From Candidatus Competibacteraceae bacterium (lineage in GTDB: Bacteria > Pseudomonadota > Gammaproteobacteria > Competibacterales > Competibacteraceae): DNA of 8,079 bases. A program made the translations under genes and the position numbers. The DNA lies in assembly GCA_012032855.1 (NCBI GenBank), contig JAAUQA010000131.1:1-8079 (forward strand), read 5' to 3'. Shown piece by piece: positions 1 to 6,515 of the stretch. The notes under the pieces were generated by a model, which saw only the letters and a program-made list of their open reading frames with translations, searched no databases and was not told where the DNA came from. Every line of letters starts with the position of its first letter. Position 1 is the first letter of the stretch.

Positions 1-9
1 GATAAGGTC

Positions 10-32
10 GGCAGGTGTTTATGGCACCTGCC
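10..32 (-). terminator. Stem-loop downstream of the phosphoesterase gene, possible terminator
   Basis: A perfect 8-bp inverted repeat, GGCAGGTG (10-17) and CACCTGCC (25-32), flanks a 7-base loop. It lies 21 bases beyond the stop codon of the minus-strand phosphoesterase gene, where a terminator would be expected. In the minus-strand transcript no clear U tract follows the stem, and the window ends 9 bases later, so it may instead stabilise the 3' end of the mRNA or belong to a neighbour outside the window. Confidence 0.4.
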
Positions 33-53
33 CCAGGCATAAAAAGTAGGTGC

Positions 54-1727
54 TTACTGGCTTGCTTCGGTCAGCTCAAAGGAAAACGCCTTACTCGATT
101 GCTGGCCGAATTCGTCCAGGGCACGCACTTTTACCGTGTGCAGGCCCGCAGCCAGTTCAGGCAGCGGATACTCCCAGATATGCGACGACGGCTGCGGCGA
201 AGAAAACGCATCCGGTGTGTCGCGAAAACGCTCCGCTAAGCGTTCCATAAACGGGTCGTTACGGAGTACGATCTCCATCGGGGCGTAAGGGCTGTCATCG
301 ATAGACACTTCCACCAAGTCGCGCTCGCCACCGTCGAACAGGTTTACCACGATCTTAGTCCCCGGCAGAGCAGCCCCCCGGTTGATGGCCAGCACGTTAC
401 CTTCAGTGTCACGGGTGCCCTCTAACAGCGGGTCGAGCACGATCCGCATGGTTTCGTTTGGATCGCCCTCAGCGGGAATAAACCGCGGCTGGACATCGGT
501 GCCATCAAACGAAAACACGTAATAACCGTTGGGGTTGCCATCCTGCATGGTAGCCAACCGCACGTCGCGCTCGTCACGCGGTCCCCGGCTCCAGCCGTTG
601 CCGCGCACCTCGGCCAAGGTGTGAACCAAAAACCAGTCACCAAACCAGCCGTGGGTATGGTCGAGCTGAATTTTCCAACTGTTTGAGGTGTCGTGCCCGG
701 CGATAGCGTAGACGCGATCGAACGGTTTTAGGATTTCGACTAACTCGTTCAGGTTCACGGTGTTGATGTTGTCGCCTTGATTAAACCGCTCGCCCTGACC
801 ATCAAGCGCATAGGTGATCAGTGAAATGTGGGTCATGATTACGATGAGCTTGTCGCGCGGCACGAACTGTAAATCGTTGCTCAACCATTGCAGCTGATCA
901 GGCGAGATATAGCCACGGTAAATCGTGTTATCGAAGCGCCCCTGGCCATCGCCCTTATACTCGACGTTGTCGAGGCCGATAAAATGCACGTCCCCATAAT
1001 CGAAGGAAAAATTGGGTGGCCCAAAATAGCGTTTGAACGTCTCGGTGGAATAGCGGTCATTAGGCGAGCGGAAATTGATATCGTGGTTGCCAGGGACGTT
1101 CCAAATCGGGAATCCCAGCTTGCCCATCATGGCGTTATGGCGTGGATATAGGGCCAGATTATCATCGACCACGTCACCCGCCACCAAACCGAAGGCCGCG
1201 CCGTAAGGGTTACCAATCAGCTCGTTGATAATATCTTCGCGGAGCTGGTCCTGAAATTCGTCGGTGCGGGCCTGCGGATCGGCAAAGCCCATGGCCTTGA
1301 AGGTTTTTTGACGGGTCTCGCCGCGCAATAAGGGAAAGTCAATCGACGCCGGTAACGGGCCGGTCGGCTCAATCACCGGGAATTCAAACGCGGCCACCGG
1401 CGGTGTGCCGTCCGGATAGTGAATGTAATAAAACTGGGGCAGATTGTTTTCATCGACCGGCACCTGATAACGTTCCGGTTGGGTGATAAACAAAATGCTC
1501 TCCGGCAGCAACGGTATGCTGTACCGCCCCCGGCTGTCGGTTTGCACCACGTCGATCCCGTTAGACACACTGACGCCGCGAATCCCGCGTTCGCCACGAT
1601 CCAATATCCCGTTGCCGTTATCGTCGAGAAAAACCACCCCGCCCGCCGTGTGTGCGCTTTGAGCGACCGTGATAGTGGGTAGAACACCAAGCATAGCGCC
1701 AATAAGCGCCTTTTTTACGTTATTCAT
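54..1727 (-). CDS. Exported calcineurin-like metallophosphoesterase with N- and C-terminal accessory domains
   Basis: This is a 557-residue protein. The chosen ATG (1725-1727) gives a clean signal peptide (residues 1 to about 22, hydrophobic core ALIGAMLGVLPTITVA), so it should act in the periplasm or outside the cell. Residues 28-135 form a beta-rich N-terminal domain containing a calcium-type loop, DDNGNGILDRGE (35-46), with acidic or Asn side chains at loop positions 1, 3, 5, 9 and 12. The catalytic domain (about 140-350) shows the metal-binding series D150 in FADPQ, GDVVDD (D185), GNHD (N214, H215), MTH (H300) and AGH (H345). A C-terminal domain follows with EVRGNGW, GPRDER and DGNPNGYY. 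This order matches the MetallophosN-Metallophos-MetallophosC family, which hydrolyses phosphoester bonds; the substrate cannot be read from sequence. The usual second His of a GHxH motif is replaced (GHDT), although HTH follows at 357-359. The gene appears to stand alone, divergent from the CoA-transferase. The ribosome site is weak (GAG about 8 bases upstream). Confidence 0.9.
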   Translation of the reverse strand: MNNVKKALIGAMLGVLPTITVAQSAHTAGGVVFLDDNGNGILDRGERGIRGVSVSNGIDVVQTDSRGRYSIPLLPESILFITQPERYQVPVDENNLPQFYYIHYPDGTPPVAAFEFPVIEPTGPLPASIDFPLLRGETRQKTFKAMGFADPQARTDEFQDQLREDIINELIGNPYGAAFGLVAGDVVDDNLALYPRHNAMMGKLGFPIWNVPGNHDINFRSPNDRYSTETFKRYFGPPNFSFDYGDVHFIGLDNVEYKGDGQGRFDNTIYRGYISPDQLQWLSNDLQFVPRDKLIVIMTHISLITYALDGQGERFNQGDNINTVNLNELVEILKPFDRVYAIAGHDTSNSWKIQLDHTHGWFGDWFLVHTLAEVRGNGWSRGPRDERDVRLATMQDGNPNGYYVFSFDGTDVQPRFIPAEGDPNETMRIVLDPLLEGTRDTEGNVLAINRGAALPGTKIVVNLFDGGERDLVEVSIDDSPYAPMEIVLRNDPFMERLAERFRDTPDAFSSPQPSSHIWEYPLPELAAGLHTVKVRALDEFGQQSSKAFSFELTEASQ

Positions 1728-2014
1728 TAGATAATCTCGATAGAAATTGGGGCACTGTGGCCGTCGGAAAAGTTTTGACACGAAACCCTCCCATAACAGT
1801 GTTATGGGTAGCTTCATTTTGAAAAGTAAGGGGTGCTCATGTCTGTTTTATGATCGGTAGATGATGGATTTACTACTCTTTGCAGGATGGCGTGACGAAA
1901 TCATTGCGCCACTAGCACGACAACACCTAACCCCCCCTCTGCGCATCGCTATTTAACTAATTTGCGCTACGCTTCCTGCAATAAACCGATTAACGATCAG
2001 AGAAGCGCACGCCA
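1728..2014. other. Divergent intergenic region
   Basis: These 287 bases separate the divergently transcribed phosphoesterase and CoA-transferase genes and should hold both promoters. Apart from the palindrome at 1790-1808 and a run of seven C residues near 1931-1937, I see no strong structure. No convincing sigma-70 pair could be picked by eye on either strand. The CoA-transferase ATG at 2015 has a purine-rich AGAGAAG stretch about 9 bases upstream as a plausible ribosome site. A 31-codon open frame (1861-1956) is not supported as a gene. Confidence 0.6.
1790..1808. promoter_or_regulatory. Perfect 19-bp inverted repeat, probable operator
   Basis: CCCATAACAGTGTTATGGG has two perfect 9-base arms around a single central G. 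Its near edge is 63 bp upstream of the phosphoesterase ATG at 1727, inside the divergent gap. A short symmetric site of this kind, with almost no loop, fits the binding site of a dimeric repressor or activator (TetR- or GntR-type sites look like this) better than a terminator hairpin. No regulator gene is visible in the window, so the protein that would bind it is unknown. Confidence 0.5.
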
Positions 2015-3997
2015 ATGAATATCGATCATCCCCTGCTCTCTTCCACGCCATTGCCGAAAAAAGGCAAGCTCGTTTCAGCCGAAGAGGCCGTGCGTTTAAT
2101 CCAGGATGGCGATACCGTCTCTACCGGTGGCTTTGTTGGCATCGGCTTTGCGGAACAGTTGGCCATCGCCTTGGAAAATCGCTTTTTAGAAACCGGTAAA
2201 CCACGCGACTTAACGCTAGTCTATGCAGCCGGTCAGGGCGACGGCAAGGAACGAGGACTCAATCACTTGGGTCATGAGGGGTTGATCCAGCGCGTCATCG
2301 GCGGTCATTGGGGATTGGCGCCCAAGCTGCAGAAACTGGCGATTGCTAATAAAATCCAAGCGTATAACTTGCCGCAAGGGGTGATTTCCCATCTGTATCG
2401 TGACATCGCCGCCCATAAGCCGGGCACGCTGAGTGCGGTCGGATTGGGCACCTTCGTCGATCCGCGTTTCGGCGGCGGTAAGATCAACGCGGTCACCAGT
2501 GACGACATCGTTGAGCTGATGCCTATCAGTGGCCAGGACTATTTGTTTTATAAAGCCTTTCCTATCAATATCGCCCTGTTGCGCGGCACCACCGCGGATA
2601 CCGACGGCAATGTCAGCATGGAGAAAGAAGCACTGACGTTGGAAAGCTTAGCCATCGCTACCGCTGTGCATAATTCCAACGGCATCGTCATCGTGCAGGT
2701 CGAGCGGATTGCCGAACGCGGCACGCTGAACCCCAAACTGGTCAAGATTCCCGGCGTGTTGGTGGATTGTCTGGTGGTCGCCGATCCCGAACAGCACTGG
2801 CAAACCTTCGCCGAACGCTACAATCCCGCGTTCAGCGGCGAAATCAAAGTGCCCATGCAGTCCATGCAACCCATGCCGATGAGTGCGCGCAAACTCATCG
2901 CCCGTCGTGCCGCGTTCGAACTGCGGCCTAATAGTGTGGTTAATCTCGGTATTGGCATGCCCGAAGGTGTCGCCAATGTGGCCAATGAGGAAAAGATTAT
3001 CGATCTAATGACCCTCACCGCAGAACCCGGCGTGATCGGCGGCCTACCCGCAGGGGGGTTGAATTTCGGCGCAGCGACCAATACTCAGGCGATAATCGAC
3101 CAGCCCAGTCAATTCGATTTCTATGATGGTGGCGGGCTGGATATCGCTTTTCTCGGCATGGCGCAGGTCGATAAGGAGGGCAACGTTAATGTGAGTAAAT
3201 TCGGCACTCGTCTGGCCGGAGCAGGTGGTTTTATTAACATCAGTCAGAATGCCAAACAGGTGGTATTCGTCGGCACCTTCACTGCGGGCAAAACCGAGAT
3301 TGAGCTGGCCGACGGACAATTGAAAATCGTAACCGACAGCGACAAGTGTAAATTCGTCGAGCAAGTCGAACACCGCACCTTCAGCGGGTCCTACGCCGCC
3401 GAACAGGGCAAGCGGGTGTTGTATGTCACCGAACGCTGCGTGTTCCGATTGACCGCAGCCGGTTTGGAATTATTGGAAATCGCGCCGGGGTTGGACTTGC
3501 ACAAAGACATCCTGGCGCATATGGATTTTCAGCCGATTATTTCTGCTGAGATGAAGCTCATGGAAGCTCGCATTTTCCGCCCCGAATCCATGGACATCAA
3601 AGAAGACCTGCTACGGTTACCGCTGGCGGAACGGTTTATTTACGATCCCAAAGACAATCTGTTTTTCGTCAATCTGGAAGGCTATCAGGTCAAGACTCCC
3701 GCCGACATCGAAGCGATCCGGACCGTGGTGGAGCAGCGGCTGTCGCCCTTGAACAAGAAAGTGTTCGGCATCGTCAATTACGATAATTTTTACATCGCCC
3801 CCGATTTACTGGATGCGTACACCGGTATGGTTAAACAGGTGGTGGAGCGCTATTACTCCGGGGTCAGCCGCTATACGACCAGCGCATTCCTGCGCATGAA
3901 GCTGGGCGATGCACTGCAAAGCCGGGATGTGGCCGCCCATATTTACGAGCATGAAGAAGAAGCGCGCCAATATTTGCACGAACTAGGCGGGGACTGA
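2015..3997 (+). CDS. Fused acyl-CoA:acetate/3-ketoacid CoA-transferase (YdiF/Pct type) with C-terminal extension
   Basis: This 660-residue protein is predicted to be cytoplasmic. It would move coenzyme A between short-chain acyl-CoA and carboxylic acids such as acetate, propionate or acetoacetate. Both class I CoA-transferase halves lie in one chain. The alpha-like half (about 15-280) contains [15 protein letters not shown] and [14 protein letters not shown]. The beta-like half (about 285-525) contains [18 protein letters not shown], the TAEPGVIGG loop and FYDGGGLD. By alignment from memory with E. coli YdiF, Glu337 in TAEPGVIGG is the catalytic glutamate that forms the glutamyl-CoA thioester. 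YdiF-like enzymes end near residue 530, after the [14 protein letters not shown] region (M503). Here about 135 further residues follow, with alternating strands and helices ([45 protein letters not shown]), hydrophilic and without membrane segments; their role is unknown. The gene is intact. Exact acyl substrate is not predictable, and no pathway partner lies nearby. Confidence 0.92.
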   Translation: MNIDHPLLSSTPLPKKGKLVSAEEAVRLIQDGDTVSTGGFVGIGFAEQLAIALENRFLETGKPRDLTLVYAAGQGDGKERGLNHLGHEGLIQRVIGGHWGLAPKLQKLAIANKIQAYNLPQGVISHLYRDIAAHKPGTLSAVGLGTFVDPRFGGGKINAVTSDDIVELMPISGQDYLFYKAFPINIALLRGTTADTDGNVSMEKEALTLESLAIATAVHNSNGIVIVQVERIAERGTLNPKLVKIPGVLVDCLVVADPEQHWQTFAERYNPAFSGEIKVPMQSMQPMPMSARKLIARRAAFELRPNSVVNLGIGMPEGVANVANEEKIIDLMTLTAEPGVIGGLPAGGLNFGAATNTQAIIDQPSQFDFYDGGGLDIAFLGMAQVDKEGNVNVSKFGTRLAGAGGFINISQNAKQVVFVGTFTAGKTEIELADGQLKIVTDSDKCKFVEQVEHRTFSGSYAAEQGKRVLYVTERCVFRLTAAGLELLEIAPGLDLHKDILAHMDFQPIISAEMKLMEARIFRPESMDIKEDLLRLPLAERFIYDPKDNLFFVNLEGYQVKTPADIEAIRTVVEQRLSPLNKKVFGIVNYDNFYIAPDLLDAYTGMVKQVVERYYSGVSRYTTSAFLRMKLGDALQSRDVAAHIYEHEEEARQYLHELGGD

Positions 3998-4963
3998 TTC
4001 ATTAAAGACCCCTGCCAATTGTTCGTGGAATTCAAAGGGGGCATTACCGGGCCGTCCACCGACAGTCTCTATTTGAGCCGGGATGAGTACCTGAACCTGG
4101 GCATCAAGCAGTCCATTTTCTCCGAAGCTTAGCGGGAGGTGGTGTACGGTCTGTTCATAAAGTATTTGGAGTATATGCAGGAGCAGCATTATCCCGATTC
4201 CAATATCCTCAGCCACCACCATCTCGCCCTGGTGGAGCCACGCTACGATTTCGTGGTGGTGAATGAGGTGCAGGACCTGACCAATATCCAGTTGCAACTG
4301 ATTCTAAAATCCCTGCACGAGCCTAATCACTTCATCCTGTGCGGCGATTCCAATCTGATCGTCCATCCCAATTTCTTTTTCTGGTCCAAGCTCAAAAGCT
4401 TCTTCTACCGGCAGGAAGGCCACACCGGGCCTACCGATCTGATTCGGATTCTCAACACCAATCACCGCAATTCCCCGGAAGTCACCGAGGTCGCCAACCG
4501 GATTCTCAAGCTTAAGAACGCCGGCTTCGGTTCGATAGATCGGGAAAGCAATTATCTGGTGCGCAGCAATGCCCATAATCAAGGCGCGGTGCTGTTATTG
4601 GCCGACACAGAGACTACCGGCCGTGAATTTGATCGCAAAACCCGCCAGTCCACCCGCCATGCGATCATCGTCATGCATGTGGACCAAAAGCCCGCGGCGA
4701 AGGCCCATTTCCAGACCCCGTTGATCTTCTCGATTCAGGAAGCCAAGGGGCTGGAGTATGACAATGTCATCCTCTACAACTTCGCTTCCGACGACGCCAA
4801 TCGGTTCCGGGAAATCACCCGTGGCGTCGGTCACGACGATTTGCTCGGCGATGAACTCGACTATGGCCGGGCGCGGGATAAAAGCGACAAGTCGTTGGAG
4901 ATCTACAAATTCCATATCAATGCGCTGTACGTGGCGGTGACCCGTGCGATCAGACACCGTTGA
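3998..4963 (+). pseudogene. SF1 (UvrD-like) helicase remnant, 5' part
   Basis: The frame opens directly after the CoA-transferase stop and reads as helicase sequence from the first codons (QLFVEFKGGITG, LYLSRDEYLNLG), so it has no start codon of its own. An amber TAG at 4130-4132 interrupts it, and the same frame resumes at once with REVVYGLFIKYLEY. Recognisable superfamily 1 features follow: a Walker B-like VVVNEVQDLT, in which the usual first Asp is Asn (codon 4262-4264); LCGDSNLIVHPNFF; a motif IV-like TNHRNSPEV; a motif V-like QEAKGLEYDNVILY; and a motif VI-like ALYVAVTRA with its arginine. The Walker A (GxGKT) segment that must precede these is absent. An intact relative would be an ATP-driven DNA or RNA translocase. 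The frame ends at TGA 4961-4963, just after motif VI, where the sequence jumps to a different part of the gene. A GTG at 4139 could give a 274-residue product, but it could not be a working ATPase. Confidence 0.8.
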
Positions 4964-5661
4964 TGATCGCCACCCGCCTGGGCCACGAGGCGCTGGTTGA
5001 GAAACTGGTAGACATGGACGCCAATACCGGCTTGGTCAACAATGTCGGTTTCAACGCGTTTCAGATTGTGCTGGAACAAGCATGCGGCGATCCCAAATAC
5101 GCTGCCAAAAAGCTCGCCGGCGTCTACCAGCAACTGAAACTGGAAAGCATGGTGATTCAGGTGAACGAGCGGTTGGTCAAACTGGACAAACGGTTGATGG
5201 AGTTTTTGATGCTGAATCTGATGATCGCAATGTTCTACACTCGCTTGAGCCATATTGTGGTGCAGTTTAGGGGTGGGGCATTCAGCAGTGGGGATTTCCT
5301 TGAGGTGCTGGCCCACTTTCCCGATTCGATAGTGTCGGAACGACGTAAGAAACGAGCCTATATCTCCAGCATTTTGTCGAAAAACGAAATCGACCGTGAT
5401 GACCGCTATAACCGCAACCTGTTCCGCCGGATAAAGCTCGGTCATTACATCATCAATCCCAAGCTATCCGTTCAGGTGGAAGGCGAGTGGCGCAATATCT
5501 ACGATCTGCTTTCACTGGACTTGCTGGGCTTTCGACGCGTGGATCAGGCCGAATCATACTTCTTCGATCCCAATAAACGCATGAGTATGCAATTGGAAGC
5601 CTTCAAAGAGCGGGTTAAGTGTCTGCGGGATACCAATGAACCCGATCAAGCGTTGACTTAA
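4948..5661 (+). pseudogene. Same helicase remnant, ankyrin-like 3' part, in a shifted frame
   Basis: This is read in frame +1 relative to the window start, overlapping the end of the 5' fragment by a few bases. From about 4951 it gives QTPLMIATRLGHEALVEKL, a good ankyrin-repeat consensus (TPLxxAxxxGHxxLV), followed by NNVGFNAFQIVLEQA as a second partial repeat. A charged, helix-rich tail of about 180 residues comes next (VNERLVKLDKRLMEFL, SERRKKRAYISS, EGEWRNIYDLLSLDLLGFRR) and ends at TAA 5659-5661. The only near starts are TTG 4960 and ATG 4963, both inside the ankyrin motif and without a ribosome site, so this is not an independent gene. I infer that an internal deletion joined motif VI to the ankyrin region out of frame. 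The idea that the two parts once formed one large helicase-ankyrin protein rests on shared strand, abutting position and matching broken ends. Confidence 0.7.
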
Positions 5662-5729
5662 GCATAACTCTTTCTCCATAGTGCAGGTCCTATTACGCCA
5701 ACAACCTGTTTATTGATGGAATCAACGCA
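5662..5729. other. Short intergenic gap before the lipoprotein gene
   Basis: These 68 bases between the helicase remnant and the lipoprotein ATG show no hairpin with a T tract and no strong promoter by eye. The ribosome site is weak: TGATGGAATC lies 7 to 16 bases before the ATG. Expression of the lipoprotein gene could start inside the remnant. Confidence 0.4.
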
Positions 5730-6349
5730 ATGAAAGTAGTCTGCAAATTAATCTCGTTTGTCACCTTTGGCCTATTATTGTCAGCTTGTACCACTGCAAC
5801 CCAGATCACGGAAGACAACGATAGCGCCATGACCCAACTGGCGGATAAGCAGATTGAAAACAAAGCCTATGCCGGCGAGGATCAGAATTGGGACACAGCA
5901 CCCACCGATAACCTGAAGATCGAACCCTACCATTACCCGACCCCCAACAGTCATCCCGGCGCTAGTCTCATAAATACCTATGATCTTCGGGAAATGATTC
6001 TGTCCGATGAGGAACCGGTTGTAATCAACGTGCTCGGCACCAGTGGCGATCTGGAAAAATCGAAGGCATCCCCAGTTCGATTTGGATGAAAGGCGGGGGT
6101 TTAGGGACGCTGGATGAGGCCAAACAAGCGTTATTTGCGGAAGCACTGACTCAGCTCACCGGCGGTAATCGCGATAAAGCCCTGGTGTTTTACTGCCTGG
6201 ATGCCCGCTGCTGGCTGTCCTATAACTCGGCAACCCGCGCCCATCAACTGGGGTACCCGAAGGTTTATTGGTATCGGGGCGGGATTGCCTCCTGGTGGGA
6301 AGCGGGATTGCCGCTTATCAAACATCCCGTAGCATACGATTTTCTATGA
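5730..6349 (+). pseudogene. Rhodanese-like lipoprotein with CxxxxCW loop, split by a one-base frameshift
   Basis: The first frame (5730-6089) begins with a lipoprotein signal, a hydrophobic stretch ending in the lipobox LSAC (Cys20). Thr follows the Cys, so outer-membrane sorting is expected. It then reads into a rhodanese-type start (YDLREMILSDEEPVVINVLG) and collapses after GDLEK. In the -1 frame the sequence continues smoothly: KIEGIPSSIWMKGGG, then VFYCLDARCWLSYNSATRA and YWYRGGIASWWEAGLPL, ending at TAG 6347-6349 or just beyond. Restoring one A in the A5 run at 6055-6059 gives one reading frame of about 206 residues. The second half matches the rhodanese family subgroup carrying CxxxxCW, seen in PQQ-linked alcohol-oxidation loci, with Cys codons at 6194 and 6209. 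Such proteins are thought to handle sulfur or redox chemistry in the periplasm; the function here is unproven. The ATG at 6086 lacks a ribosome site and lies within the domain. The indel may be a real mutation or a base-calling error. Confidence 0.8.
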
Positions 6350-6402
6350 GGAATAGGCCCGGATATTGCTGATTGATAGGGATGGAAACATCGCGAATAG
6401 CC

Positions 6403-6427
6403 AATCCATTGAATTCAGTGATGGATT
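6403..6427. repeat. Inverted repeat in the gap before the protease gene
   Basis: AATCCAT (6403-6409) and ATGGATT (6421-6427) are perfect 7-base arms around 11 bases. Overlapping them is a near-perfect 14-base palindrome, CATTGAATTCAGTG (6407-6420), centred on GAATTC. No T tract follows, so a terminator is unlikely. A regulatory site for the protease gene or a transcript hairpin are both possible. Confidence 0.3.
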
Positions 6428-6438
6428 AGGACTATGGC

Positions 6439-6467
6439 TTGAGTATACATCGAAATAACCTTATCAA
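6439..6467 (+). promoter_or_regulatory. Candidate sigma-70 promoter for the metalloprotease gene
   Basis: TTGAGT (6439-6444) and TATCAA (6462-6467) are separated by 17 bases, the ideal spacing, and each matches the consensus at four of six positions. The -10 box lies about 50 bases before the protease ATG at 6516. This is a by-eye match in AT-rich sequence and could be chance. Confidence 0.3.
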
Positions 6468-6515
6468 TGTCACATAGCTGAGTATTGGATTTTCAGATTA
6501 TCGGGCAATATCCTC

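Noticed and set aside
888..1151. Open frames antisense to the phosphoesterase, and similar opposite-strand frames across the CoA-transferase, helicase remnant and protease
   Set aside because: They lie opposite or out of frame with well-supported genes and show no recognisable domain, signal peptide or ribosome site.
1728..1817. Upstream ATG that would lengthen the phosphoesterase by 30 residues
   Set aside because: It would place a non-signal-like stretch ahead of a clean signal peptide and would run the gene through the palindrome. The start at 1727 fits an exported protein much better.
1910..1919. CACTAGCACG also occurs at 8055-8064
   Set aside because: A single 10-base match between two distant places in an 8-kb window is within chance, and the flanks do not match.
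1861..1956. A 31-codon open frame in the divergent gap
   Set aside because: It is short, has no clear ribosome site, and its composition does not stand out. An open frame this long is expected by chance.
4139..4141. GTG as a true start for a 274-residue helicase protein
   Set aside because: The purine-rich GGGAGG overlaps the codon rather than preceding it. Helicase sequence also continues upstream in the same frame across the amber codon, so this is the inside of a broken gene.
6053..6062. Programmed -1 frameshift in the lipoprotein gene
   Set aside because: The run is only A5 and the heptamer G GAA AAA does not fit the X XXY YYZ rule. No strong downstream hairpin was evident, so a mutation or base-calling error is the simpler reading.
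6086..6349. An independent 87-residue gene
   Set aside because: There is no ribosome site, the ATG falls inside the rhodanese domain, and the upstream sequence in the same frame (GIPSSIW) is clearly part of the domain.
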